64,000 nt of DNA from Siderastrea radians (taxonomy: Eukaryota > Cnidaria > Anthozoa > Scleractinia > Rhizangiidae). The position numbers and the translations under genes are program-made. The notes beneath the pieces are model-generated. The model did not search any database. It worked only from the letters and a program-made list of their open reading frames with translations, and was not told the origin of the DNA. Shown in pieces: positions 1-11,867 of this stretch. The stretch is taken from the NCBI GenBank assembly GCA_964017195.1, contig OZ024897.1, forward strand, positions 9,944,451-10,008,450, read 5' to 3'. Within the stretch, counting starts at the first letter, position 1, and each line of letters begins with the position of its first letter.

Positions 1-60
1 TTATTATTATTACCATAATTATTATTATTATTATCATTATTGTTATTATTATTATCATTA
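1..60. repeat. ATT-rich microsatellite
   Basis: Imperfect run of ATT/TTA triplets with occasional CAT and GTT interruptions. A second ATT run lies at about 10,831-10,856. Ordinary simple sequence of the host genome. Confidence 0.9.
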
Positions 61-2790
61 TGTTTCATACAAATAACTGTCCATGGAAGATACGGTGTCT
101 ATATTACCGCGATATTTTAGATCAACTTTTTTGCATCAATATTAAACATCCTTGGGAACTAATTAAACGAAGGCGCCATGTGTCAACTATATGACAGCAG
201 TTATATGTTAACTGGAAATGAAAATTAAAAAAGTAGAGTTTTCCTTTATTTTCTTCAGCAGGTATTAACAAATTCATGTAATGTCATATTTAGAATGAAC
301 CTCATCTTTCTGGAGCGGGATTTAAAGATTAACAGCAGCTGTGAAAATTAATTGAAGATGAACCAGGTGTTAGCTTTTCCTGCAAAAGTTTATTGAAAAG
401 AGATAGAGAAAGGAAACTACGAGCAGTCTAGATAGAGCAGGAATTAAGTATTTTATTATCAGTAAGCTTTGTAAATAAAAACAGATCCTATGAAAGCCGT
501 TTTGGGTTAAATAATGGCCGTTCACACCATTTTAGTGGTCATTAGAAATAACAGAACACAAAAGCGGAGAAACACCTCAAAAATTCTATACACCGTTCAG
601 TTTAAAAGCACTGACATTCAAAGCGGCTGACGTTGAAACTCGAACACATCTTTTATCATGGGAGTCGCCTTCGATTCACTTAGCTGACATTTAAGATAAC
701 TAATTAATGAGGAAAACGCAAATGCATAATATAAGGCCATTCAGGGATTCTGTGGAGTCATCAAGTAAAACAATTTGTTCTCGGTAACCAAGACAGCATT
801 CTATGAAAACGACAACTAATAAACAGACAATAGCACATAAACTAACAAAGCTGAATATTTTGAGGATCATAATCTGAAATGGGAAAAAGAACAACGAAGT
901 TTGTTTCCAAGAAAATGTTCACCTGTTATATGTTTTTGTAAAAGGAGATGGAGTAAACATTGGCCACTAAATGAGTACAGACAAATAAGAGTGAATTGCT
1001 TTAAAATCCTTAAAAGGAGTTCACGGGGGATGTTTAAAGTTGGAACAGGTGAACCAGAGGCAAAAAATAAATTTTTGTATGTGTGAGAGAAACAAAACGA
1101 AGAACAAAAAGCAATAAAAATTGAAACTTAAAAGAATTAAGCTTGAAAATCATTTCTTTTCTTTGACGCCCGTGAGTTGAAGTAGAACCTAATTAACGAA
1201 TGCCACGAAAATGCATAATGAATTTATTCGACAGAAAAAATTATTAAATACAGGCTTTTCAAGGAAGCTTCACCTGAAAAACAAAGCATACCATATTACA
1301 GCCACATTTTTAAAGGATTAGTATCTCATTTTGGTGGAAAACCAACTCAGCTTGTTTCGAAATAATGTTTGTACCTTTTCACAAGCTCAGTCCTCCTAAA
1401 TTTATCCGCTGTGAAACCGACGAATTTCATTTATTTTTCTTCAATTTATAGAAACATACAATGACAATCCACTGAATTAAAAAAGGAGGGCGTCATTACT
1501 TTGTCACGTTATGTTTAGTCAGATGAGTCCTAATTAAGGAGCAGTGTATCAATGAATGTTGGCGGACAAGGTTTCGTTTAAAGCCGCTAGACCAGGTGTA
1601 CCTGAAGAAAAAAAGAGTAAAGTTTTATCTGCATCGAGACCATCGAAGAACAATAATATTTAATAAGACAAAGATATCAAAATGTAGAAGAAAACAAGGG
1701 CACCAAACTACGTGATTTAGGTGGAATATCAGTCACATAAAAGTCCCGAATGTTTCTGAAGTGAAATGACATCTTGATCTCTCGAAAAAGTTACAATTAA
1801 TAGCAGTGGGAAAGAGCAATCCTTCTAATTTGAGAAAATACAAATGCGTATAATAAAGGTCATATAGGATTTTGGCAAATGCCTCAACTCAAGAAAACAA
1901 ACTCAACGGAATATGTTAGTTTGCAAAACCGTATGGAGAAACAAAAACGTGGATTTCTCCTCGGATATCCCTGAAAGAAAAGGAGAATTTGTGTTCTTTA
2001 AATTCACAAAAGTAACACAAAACTGGCTGAAAGATTGTGGGATGAAGTATAATCTCAACTGAGATAAAAAAAGAGACAAACGGTAATCAACACATGACAT
2101 TTGACTGGCAAAGTCAACTGGAAAAACAACGCGATTTGTTTTGAAATTACGTTTTTACCTATTACCTCTTCCCAGTTAAAAGCGACGATTAAAACATAGA
2201 AGGGAAAACGGCAATGAAACAGCAAAGCACGGAGTTGAAGAAAATAGCAAGGAAGCATTAAGCATTTTTGAAACTCTCAGGAACGGCACTGAAGGATTTA
2301 GCAAAATAATAAATACAGGCTTGACGCAAAAGAATTACGTTATTAACTTTTATTGATATTATTCCACAGTTAATCTACGTTAAACTCCTAAGCCGGTTAA
2401 CATGGTGAACGGTCAAGTTTTCAACTGAAATAGCAAGAAAACCACTGTTCAGCCAAATTTCAAAGAACCGCTGCAAAACTCGTTCAACGCATCATGTGGA
2501 AGCAGGATTGTAAACAAAGAGTGCTTAAAAACAGCTTAGCCAACTTTTTACGTATACCGCGGCATTATGTACAAACAAATGTACATTTTTTTGAGGTTGT
2601 ACTATTCATTTATCTACAAATATACGGGTGCATTTTTCGTTCATCATCTGTTTTAGTTTCCCAATCTTTTTATTCTGGATCTGAAATTTTAGCTGCAGTG
2701 TTCTACAAAAATCATTTATTCGTGTAAGGGAAAAGATGAGAAACATTGTTAAATTTTCATGATGATGATTTTGGTGGATGGGACTGTTTC
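61..2790. other. Non-coding, segmentally duplicated host block
   Basis: No convincing gene; the short open frames have no recognisable domain. The block repeats elsewhere in the window. The phrase around 150-178 (CCTTGGGAACTAATTAAAC) recurs near 59,390 and 62,588. The stretch 733-935 matches 63,046-63,125. The stretch 1,540-2,500 is paralleled, diverged, by 52,850-53,720. The 3' part (about 2,575-2,740) is the downstream flank of the GPCR gene and recurs at 36,480-36,650 and 56,720-56,850. I read this as one unit of a tandem segmental duplication in which each unit carries a minus-strand GPCR. Confidence 0.6.
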
Positions 2791-2832
2791 TCAAACTCTT
2801 CGCTGTTTTTTTTTTATGATGCAAGTCTCAAT

Positions 2833-3812
2833 CTACTCTTGCACTCTATTAAAACACTTCAGGAGTCTCTTAAGTCCCTGGCGATAATTTCCACTGAATG
2901 TGAAACAAATGCAAGGGTTGATGGCGCAACTTAATAGAGAAACAAAGAAAGCCATGTCTTTGTACAGATAGAAGCCACAAGGCAATGTCCTGTCCGATTC
3001 CCATGCAAAGAGAATTACTAAATTGATAACACTCGAGGGTAGGCAGCAAAAAACAAACCCTACCACGATAGCAATGGCCATCTTCAGCACGTTTCTGTTT
3101 CTTTTCGCGCGTTGCCGCTCAGCCTTGTCCGATTGCTCACCTGGAAGCTTCTGTGTCTTGAGCTTAATAAAGATGATAGAGTAAAGTATGACCAACAAGA
3201 CGGTGGGACATAAAGAAATACAGCATATGAGGCGGTGAAGTAATTAGCAAAGGACGAGAACTCTCGAAAGACATCATCCCACGAACCCTTGCACGCCATC
3301 TCCCCTAAGTATTCAACAAGTTTGAGGGCGAACAAATACGGAGAGTAGACAGCAATCGCGACGATCCACGTGGCGAGAATGAAGAAGGGGCACATCTTTG
3401 AACTGGTGAGTGGGGAACGAAGAGGAAATACCACGGCTCCAAGTGGGTCCACTGCTATCAGAATCAGGCTCTGAACGGACACAGGAACGGAGAGATTTCC
3501 TGCGAAGGGGACCACTTTACACAAGGCCTGGCCAAGAGGACCACCGATTAGCCAGGCCATATCCAACAACAAGTAGGTTAGATTCCACGAAATAAAAATT
3601 ATTGGATATAGCAGGTCGGAAATGGCCATGTTGACGATGAAATAATCTATAGGTTTTCTCGATGTTTGCGTCTTATAAACAACTATTCCTATAAAGGAAT
3701 TGCCCACCAGTGAAACAACAAAGATCAGGCAGTAAACAAAGCTTTGTCCAATTATGCCTGCTGTAGAATCCAGTGGGCTGGAGCAGCTTGATCCGTTCGT
3801 CGTTGTGTTCAT
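2833..3812 (-). pseudogene. Class A GPCR pseudogene, copy A
   Basis: Rhodopsin-family receptor read from 3,812 down. The N-terminus is short (MNTTTNGSS), then TM1 with the GN(S) signature, TM2 with NMAISDLLYP, an ECL1 tryptophan, the TM3/ICL2 region, TM4, TM5, TM6 with FVFCCLP and TM7 with AINPCICF. Two lesions are visible against copy E (57,070-58,058). One base is missing at about 3,202-3,210, which shifts the frame in TM5. The DRF motif after TM3 is changed to DPL, removing the conserved Arg. It was once a plasma-membrane peptide- or amine-type receptor; ligand unknown. Most other lines of the fold are intact, so the decay looks recent. Confidence 0.8.
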
Positions 3813-3829
3813 GTTTGCCGACAGCCCTT

Positions 3830-5030
3830 AGCTTTCTCTTCGCTAACAACTTCGCCTCTCTTCTTAAGAGCAAACTGTCCTCTATTTATCATGAACGTGT
3901 GACATCTCTGGCTTGTGGCTTGTCATTCCCTTGGAATTAAAATAACCATTTAGCCACTACGCCTCCTCGGTAGTCAAGCCGTTTTGTTTTGTTAATAAAA
4001 TCGTTTGACGGGTATCAAACGGGTAACAATAGCTGTTATCGTATAGTTTGACATTCTGCACACTGGATATGATGACAGTCAATTATGAGTATACCTTTAA
4101 TGCGTTCTCCCTCAGGACTTCTTATTCCTTTCTATGATTTGCCTGCAAACTCACAACAATTGTTGTTGGAACTGGAAATTAAAAGTGTAGTTTGTTCTTT
4201 TTGCTTCTTTATTTCCATAAAGGAGGTTTTTAAAAAAAATGTAATGTGCTTTGAGTGAGTCCTATCTTGGCAGAGCAGCATTTAACGATTGACAGTGAAT
4301 GTAGAAAACAATTGAAGCCTGACCACCTGTTCGCTGAAAGAAACTGAAATGTTTTTTTTTTCTACAAAGGGTATTTGAAAAAAAAACCGAGATAGAAAAA
4401 AAAAATTATCTAAAGACTAGAGACAAGAAAATAAAGATTGGAGAGTCCGCACGCCATGCCTGCCTTTCCCGTACGACCGCCAGCAGGTGTTTACTTTCTC
4501 ATCCTGAGCTTTGCTTTTAAATTAAAAACAGCTCCGATAAGAGTAGTTTCGGGTTATAATGTTGGCCGTTGACACGACTTTGGCGGATTTTAGTGGTAAG
4601 CAACCCGCAAGAGTCGCGTTTGATTCGTTTAGTTGACGACTTAACCATTTATGTTTTAAAAACAATAAATGCTGGGTGCGGTTGCTCCAGAAATAACTTG
4701 AGACAGACTTCCTGTAACAGCCTTCCTGTATATTGGATGGACTCTTATCCTCATCTTCTCTTGCACGATCGATTTCTTCAGCATCCCTGTCAGTCTTAAA
4801 ATTGGACCATTTTTTTTTTGCAGGGGAACCTCATCAATTTGTGGGGAAGTATTAATGTCGAGGACGTCATAGGCTATTGTCTAGATCTAATGAACAAAAT
4901 GCTGTGGAATCTCACTATTAGCGTATACCCAGCGAAGGAACACATTATTTTCGATGACTTCATAGGCTGTTCTTATTCATCTGATTCAAAATAAAAAGTG
5001 ACATGATTACGCAAACTCCCATTGTTCTCG
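3830..5030. other. Host non-coding, duplicated GPCR upstream flank
   Basis: No gene seen. The stretch 3,895-4,090 is the 5' flank of GPCR copy A and is repeated beside copy C (35,160-35,360) and copy E (58,130-58,330), sharing for example CATTTAGCCA-TACGCCTCCTC wording. The stretch 4,250-4,350 is also repeated near 58,510-58,600 and 59,540-59,640. Poly-T and poly-A tracts are common. Confidence 0.6.
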
Positions 5031-5545
5031 CAAATACAACATATGAGGATACGAAGTAACTAGACGAGAACTCTCGAAAGACATCATTCTACCTAACCTG
5101 GCACTTCAGTTTTCCTGAGTATTTAACAACTTTGAGGGCGAACAAATACGAAGAGTAGACAGCCATTGCGACGATCCACGTTGTGGGAATGAAGAAGGGG
5201 CACAGCTTTAAACTGATGAGAGGTGAAGAGGAAATACCACGGCTCCAAGTCTGTCCACTGCTATCAGAACCGGGCTCTGAACGGAAAGAAGATTTCCTAG
5301 GAAGGGGGACCAGTTTACACAAGGCCTGGCCAAGAGGACCACCGATGAGCCATGAATCCACCAAAAACTCGGCTAGATTCAACGGAACAAAAAGTATTGG
5401 ATATAACAGGTCGACGTTGCCATGGTGACGATGAAATAGTTTATAGGTATTCTTAATGTTTGCGTCTTATAAACGACTATTCCCATGAAGGAATTCCGGA
5501 CCAGCGAAACAACAAAGATCAGGCAGTAAGCAAAGCTTTGTCCAC
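5031..5545 (-). pseudogene. Class A GPCR pseudogene, copy B
   Basis: Heavily decayed paralogue of the neighbouring GPCR. The clearest part is an open stretch at 5,089-5,382 with the ECL1/TM3 segment (WLIGGPLGQALCK), the ICL2/TM4 segment (KLCPFFIPTTWIVA) and the start of ECL2. The TM1-TM2 region is recognisable in DNA at 5,400-5,540 but is in other frames. Several small indels separate these pieces, and the part downstream of TM4 is missing. Not functional. Confidence 0.75.
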
Positions 5546-6054
5546 ATGACAGGATTCATGCGACTCTGAAATTCGCAGCAGGGTATGGGTCCCAATTTCC
5601 GGTAACGTTGTTAGGAAGGTTAAAACGTCTGTCAATAAAGTGTACTTTGCGGTTATTGAGTTATCGTCGTGGTTTACTTTGCGGTCTGTTGATATGTCAT
5701 GCATGTCACAGCATTACTTATTAAGCAATACCAGACTCCTGTACATATATGGAAAGCATGCAGTTAAAAAAGTTAATATTTTGGAGACTATAAGCTTATA
5801 TGGTAAACATTGGTTGTATCGCGCGAAATTCAAAGATTAGCGAGATCGTCGAATGTGGCCTCCATATTCTCTTCGGCTCTAGCGGGTTTTCGTGCCTTCC
5901 CTTTGTCGGGACAAGATTTGGTACGCTGTTTCGAGTGAATGGAGCAGCCGAGCTAGGCACTTCAGTGCAGAAACACCATTCCGAGATGATTTCGCCGAAG
6001 TTTCGATCTACGATCTCTGACCGATCAAAATGGCGCGCGTGTTTATAATCCATC

Positions 6055-6693
6055 GTGGCTTGGATCGACTCGAAAGAAGGATATGGTCCTTGTGTCGACG
6101 CTTTTCGGAATAATGGCTCGTCGATTCGGGCAAAGAATCCCAATGAAGAAAAAGTGATGTCCTCCGTGGAGTTCAAGGCCATCAAGCAGATCATAAATTC
6201 CCTCCCGATCACTGAAGAAATGGCGGGAAGAAGTCAATTTCCCGCCTCCTTTCCCGAGACACCTCCATCGACTCCATCTCCACGATCATCGCCAGCAGTG
6301 GCGAATGGCTCATCCAGTAAATTGGCGCCCAGCAAAGCGTATACTCTGTTCAAAGAAGCATCGAAACTGGAAATTTCTACCACTGGTCCGCGAATACACA
6401 TGAAACAAGCGAGAGCCGTCGCCAATGACTGTTTACATGACTTGAAAGATCAATGTCTTTGATCTCGGGAAGATGTTTAGTTATGGCTTTCTTAATATTG
6501 CTCACGAGAACACAAGGATTTCGTTAAAGACGTTTTTTCCACTGATATCGACACCGTAGCCGAAAAGCAAGGAATAGAAAAGGCCCTTGTAACGATGTTG
6601 AGCGATGACCTGAATCAGAAGTATGTGGACTGTGCCAGAATGGATCCAGCTGCATTTAAAGTTAAGCACAAAAAATATGCCCAATACATCTGA
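6055..6693 (+). pseudogene. Unrecognised host coding fragment
   Basis: An open frame at 6,055-6,462 encodes 135 residues with a Pro/Ser-rich centre (TPPSTPSPRSSP) and a charged C-terminal part. A second open stretch in another frame at 6,505-6,693 encodes about 62 charged residues and ends in a TGA just before a GTAAG donor-like site at 6,711. The two stretches look like parts of one gene interrupted by a frame change, or exons with an unseen intron. I do not recognise the family. Composition is coding-like compared with the surrounding AT-rich DNA. Confidence 0.35.
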
Positions 6694-7765
6694 ACATTGG
6701 TCGCAGTGGGGTAAGTTTTTCTTTACGTGCATTTATTGTCATTATATTTGATTGAGAAGCTGGCCTAGGAACGATGATGGAGATGCATATACTGAGCCTT
6801 TTTATACATTGAAGCTTAAGCTTAAATTTTATCCCAATGTGTAATTTTGAAAGATTTTACAATGCAAGAATTCCTTACCAGCTGTTTAAAAGCAGTTTCA
6901 TCTCAGCTGATTTTTTTATTGTTAGTAAATTTTTACGTCTTATCAGAGTTAAATTACTCTTGCTATCAAGGCAAGGGGTGGAGCTAGTGGAATGGGGGCT
7001 ATAGTTAGCTGTTACTGATCATCGACTTGTTCTATGAATTAACCAATTAAAGGTAGAATAAATGATAAAAAATAATCTCTTCCATTGTAGCGTTTAAAAT
7101 TTTGTTAACAGCTCAAATAAATGATCACTGAGTAGTTCCAAAAAATGTCCATACTGACCCCCATGCAAAATTTTTTTGTTTTGTTTTGCACCCTCCCCCA
7201 GAAAATTTTAATCTAGCTTCATACTTTAAAGTTTTCCTCCAAACATTTGGATTTTAAGACTCCCATCCCCTCAGGAATTTCTAGTGATCTGGCATGACCT
7301 TCCATGGGAAGAGGGGGGTGGATACTTTCTGGAACCACACACTCTGATTGTTTTTTTTCATTACCTTTTTGAATGAAATTGACAGGGACTGTTGCTAACC
7401 ACAAACGAGATATGAGCCCAGAAAGATCTCGTATTTTCTGTGACAAGAAGAATCTACAAACTAAAGCCCCTTGCTGATGAACTCTGTGGCTTAACAGAAT
7501 AAGTTTGAAGGCAGCCGTGATCTGGCAAATGCATGGAAGCCGTTTGCATCAGGGGTTCTACAATTCAACCTTAAACGACATGGAAGACCCCTTGCAGGTA
7601 TTTCTGTATTTTATATTTGCTATGCTGTATGCATGCAAACATTGAGCTAGCTTCAAATTTAGTTAATTTACGAAAAACTATGTTAATTGAAAGCAGTTTT
7701 GGGAGTTTTTTATCATTCTGCCATACTTAAGGCCATTTAAATGGTTTTGATTGTAATTTTTCCAG

Positions 7766-8619
7766 AGGTTATCATGACACAATAGTTGGACTATTAGTGT
7801 CCAAACAGTTTCAATTCTACAGACCTGTTCAAGTGAATCCAATGCTGAGGAATCATAATGTCAAGTAAGTTAAAACCATTTAAACAGCTCTTTATTAATA
7901 AATTTCTCGACAGCAGGGAGGGAGCAAGTATCTGTTGGTGTTGTGCCAATGATGGAAGCAGCAGGGAAGGGCCTCGGTGGTGCCCAGAGTGTACTTGCTG
8001 TCATTCCCATTGCCTTTGCTAACTGTGCAGAAAAAAAGGTTTTGCTTTTCAGTGATCTCCCACCTTTTTGTGCTGTGGTCCCTCTCTTAATTTGTGCTTA
8101 TTCAAAATACAACCCCTTATACATTCTTATTCTGACCCCTCTATTGTTATATGTTGTTATGGTTATTTTACTCGCACAGAACTCATAAACACATTTGTAT
8201 GCTAGCTGTTACAATGTAATTCCGCGTACATAAAGAGACTTCAGGTATATCCTGTACATGTACTATTTACATGAGAAAACTGCCATCTGATTTGGTTTTT
8301 GATTGGTTCCATGATATTTTGTTTCATCATAAGTGCAACTGAATCAGAATTAAAAGTTGATTACTTGCATCCCATCAATTGAAACAGGCAGCTTTAATTG
8401 TGGGATTGATGCATAAAGGGGCTGTTTGGTCCTGGGGACTACGTAGTTTCCTCTTATGTGCTGACTTTTTTTTTTCATGATTACCAGTCTTTCTCACAGT
8501 TGTAAATCATACAAATAAATATGGATTTTTTTTCAGGAGTGAAGTGAAAAAGTTGATCATTAGGCTGAAGACTGAAGGTCTGATTGTTGATGGCAAACAT
8601 TACGGCATTGAATTTAAAG
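7766..8619 (+). other. Exon-like segments of a host gene
   Basis: Two segments have splice-site context. The segment 7,766-7,864 follows TTTTTCCAG and is followed by GTAAGT. The segment 8,537-8,619 follows a T-rich tract ending in CAG and is followed by GTACAA. Read in compatible frames they give charged peptides with phrases such as VNPMLRNHNVK and LIVDGKHYGIEFK. A further possible exon ends at about 7,600 before GTATTT. They may continue the fragment at 6,055-6,693. Family unknown; it could be a live gene or a relic. Confidence 0.35.
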
Positions 8620-8693
8620 GTACAATGTAACTGTGAACAGTATGGTTAAGATGAAAAACTGAAAAATTGAAGGCTCACTTCTAGTGAAATGTG

Positions 8694-9570
8694 GAGCTTC
8701 AGAGACTGTTTGGGCATCCTGAAGCAGCAGAGGAGCTTGGCCTATTTCAGGCTGCACTCTGTGAGAAACAACTTTCTCCAGGTGCTTCTTGGGACAAAAA
8801 TCTGACAGAAATGTAAGTTTATTTTATATGTATTACATGTATTTATGTTTTGACCCATGGAACTTATTACCCAGTTGGAGACTGTTTGGGCATCCTGAAG
8901 CAGCAGAGGAGCTTGGCCTATTTCAGGCTGCACTCTGTGAGAAACAATTTTCTCCAGGTGCTTCTCGGGACAAAAATTTGACACAGGAATGTAAGTTTAT
9001 TTTATATGTGTTACATGTATTTATGTTTTGACACATGGAACTTATTACCCACTTGGAGACTGTTTGGGCATCCTGAAGCAGCAGAGGAGCTTGGCCTATT
9101 CCAGGCTGCACTCTGTGAGAAACAATTTTCTCCAGGTGCTTCTCGGGACAAAAATTTGACACAGGTCGAATGTAAGTTTATTTTTTATGTGTTACATGTA
9201 TTTATGTTTTGACACATGGAACTTATTACCCACTTGGAGACTGTTTGGGCATCCTGAAGCAGCAGAGGAGCTTGGCCTATTTCAGGCTGCACTCTGTGAG
9301 AAACAATTTTCTCCAGGTGCTTCTCGGAACAAAAATTTGACACAGGAATGTAAGTTTATTTTAGATGTGTTACATGTATTTATGTTTTGACACATGGAAC
9401 TTATTACCGAGTTGGAGACTGTTTGGGCATCCTGAAGCAGCAGAGGAGCTTGGCCTATTTCAGGCTGCACTCTGTGAGAAACAATTTTCTCCAGGTGCTT
9501 CTCGGGACAAAAATTTGACACAGGAATGTAAGTTTATTTTATGTGTTACATGCATATATACGTTTTGACA
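8694..9570. repeat. Tandem repeat, about 178-bp unit, 5 copies
   Basis: Five consecutive copies of a unit that begins around AGACTGTTTGGGCATCCTG, at about 8,702, 8,879, 9,057, 9,239 and 9,416. Spacings are 177-183 bp. Copies are nearly identical. Each contains an open stretch (GHPEAAEELGLFQAAL) and a GTAAGT donor-like hexamer. The array directly follows exon-like segments, so it may be an amplified exon of that gene. Confidence 0.9.
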
Positions 9571-11490
9571 CACAGTACTTCTTGCCCAGTCAGAAAATTA
9601 ATTTGAGTCAAGAGGTATAACAATGAGTTCATTGGGTTCCTGGTTATTTTATCAAAGTATTGCACAAAGTTAAGACAAGAAGATTTCAAATAATTTACAA
9701 TTTGTGAATTTTTAAATGCTTAAAATAAAAGAGTAGCATGGCCTTTTAGCCTTGACTATTATTTTTTCTCCAGGTGTCTAATTCTAAAAGGAGCTTTTAA
9801 CAGGTGATTCAGAAGTCTATCTCATTAAAAATAAAATAAAATTATACTAACTAGTTGGTATTAGAATTTTTGAATCGTTTATCGTTTATGTGACCTTGGT
9901 TGAAGTATTCACACTCGTGGCTCCAAAGACTACAACCTTAGAGAATGTCAGCAGTAAATTGTATATATCTGCAACTGTACACTGTACATTATGATTTGTT
10001 AATTATCCGTAAATTTTTAAATTTGTACCTCACACAATGGATTTTAGGATTGATAATGATATTGATTGAGGCCAGGACTTAAAGGGGCTAATTACATTAT
10101 TGTACATTATAATGATCAGTGTGAATTTGCATTTCATTTTAAGAAAAAAATTATAAAACTACGAACAATTCTAAAGCGAGTGATGTTTTTGTTTCTGGAT
10201 CACCCTTTTACCAGAAAATGAACTCAAGACGAATATTAAAATAAATCAGAAAACTGAGAATTAGTCACTGCAGTGACTATTCCACACTATTTTCACCAAA
10301 ATATGGCATGCACTGTACTACAACTCAGAGCCTTTTAATACTCCCCTCATCCCTCTTTTCCTTTTATAACTGTGCATCTGCTATGTAAACTTGCCCAGTT
10401 AAAATGCCATTGGAGAAAGTGCTAAACAGGGATCCATATAAATTCACATTCTATTGTCACACACCAATGTTTAGTTCTGACTGGACAGAGCTTTTTGGCA
10501 GTTGTTTTTGTTTGGCAGCTTTAAGAGCAGCACGGCTGGACAATTGGTGAGCGTTAACACTGTTGGCTATTTCAGTTTTACCATTAAAGGCTTTTGACAA
10601 ATGGAGGGGTAAGAAATGACTAATCTGACATTGCTTTGTGACCATCATCAATGTCGTAGGTCTTGAATGACATACACATTGCTTTCTCTTTATGCATAGT
10701 GGTTTCAGGTGATTGTGTAACTTTACACTATTCAGTTTAGCACTTCCAACCCTTTTCGGTACATGGCCGGAGAGGTCAAGGTGTACATTGGTGAATGTAA
10801 AGTGGAACCAGAAAAGAAAAACAGATGTGTTGTTATTATTATTATTATTATTATTTGTATTGTTATTATTTTAATTTTTAACCATTTGTCTAAATTAAGA
10901 TTAGCAGGCATGCCCAGAGAAACTACTCCACCAGTTTAACCCCACCCCCACGAAAACAAATAAATACAACCCTTGTTGGGTTAGACCCAAATGGGCAGCA
11001 AAAATCGAGCCTATAACATTTACCTTTACCCTCCAATATGACCTTAATCAACAACAACCCTCCAACACTTCTGTGCTCTAATTACATCCAGAGTTGGCCA
11101 TTTTTCTTTTTGTTTTGCTGAAATACCAGACCTTTCAAATCAAGCATTATTAGGGTGTAGCACCTGGGCACCTCCTGCAGTGAAATCCAAACGTTGATAT
11201 GGCAATTTAATTTTTCACAGTACTGCCCTGATTAATCATGATGCAATCTTAACTGTGAAGGGGTCTATTAAGTCCAGAATACAGTACATTTGTAAATAAA
11301 AGCCCCTCCCAAAATGAGCCCCTCCCAAATGATCCTTCCGATAATAAGCCCCTCCTCCCCCTCCCCCTGAAGTTTACCTGATTAATGGTGCCAAGGCGGC
11401 GTTACATTCTGTTTTTACGGTCAAACCCAGCCATTTGGAAACAAATAATCACAATAAGTCTCCCGCAATGAAGCTCCTTGTGAAATAAAA
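9571..11490. other. Host intergenic, no gene seen
   Basis: AT-rich DNA without a convincing open frame. It holds the ATT microsatellite at about 10,831-10,856 and C-rich tracts around 11,310-11,370. Nothing else supportable. Confidence 0.6.
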
Positions 11491-11492
11491 GA

Positions 11493-11650
11493 GACTACAA
11501 ACTGTCAGGGGAAGTCGAGCGAGGAGAACACGCGAGCGCGTGGTTAAGTCGCTTGTCGCGTGGCCCCAACGTGGGAGGCTAATTCCGAACGCGCTTGTGC
11601 ATTCTTCTCGCTCGATTGTGTCAGCGCAGGAAGAGGGACTGCTTGTAGTC
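11493..11650. mobile_element. Short foldback (MITE-like) element
   Basis: Imperfect inverted repeat bounded by GACTACAA at the left and TTGTAGTC at the right, with inner complementary blocks around GTCGAGCGAGGAGAA and TTCTTCTCGCTCGA. GC-rich compared with its flanks and non-coding. Class of transposase unknown. Confidence 0.6.
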
Positions 11651-11744
11651 TAAAATATAAGGCCTAGGACTTATATTCGGAATTTTACTAAGAAGAGGAA
11701 TTTCTGATTGCTTAACACGCGAACGTGCGAGAAATTCCACACTT

Positions 11745-11867
11745 TACACTTTTTTTATAAGAACGCTTATAATTTGGCTGAGCCTGAGGATGTTCTTATT
11801 TTAGCCCAAACATTTTCTCAAATTTTGGGGCAAATCTCAGTCTCAAAGTTCTTATAAAAATGGTTCT
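11745..11867. mobile_element. MITE, left part, interrupted by element 1
   Basis: The left end reads TACACTTTTTTTATAAGAAC. The complementary right end lies beyond element 1, at 33,407-33,433 (GGTTCTTATATATAAAAAAA then GAGTGTA). With element 1 removed, the two pieces form one short inverted-repeat element of about 145 bp, so element 1 landed inside an older MITE. Confidence 0.55.
11862..11867. repeat. Target site duplication of element 1, left
   Basis: GGTTCT immediately before the first AGTAGT of the left TIR. The same six bases follow the right TIR at 33,407-33,412. Six bp is the characteristic Polinton duplication length. Confidence 0.95.

Noticed and set aside
8694..9570. Possible CRISPR or LTR structure
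   Set aside because: Five direct ~178-bp copies without unique spacers, no reverse transcriptase or integrase nearby; an ordinary tandem repeat.
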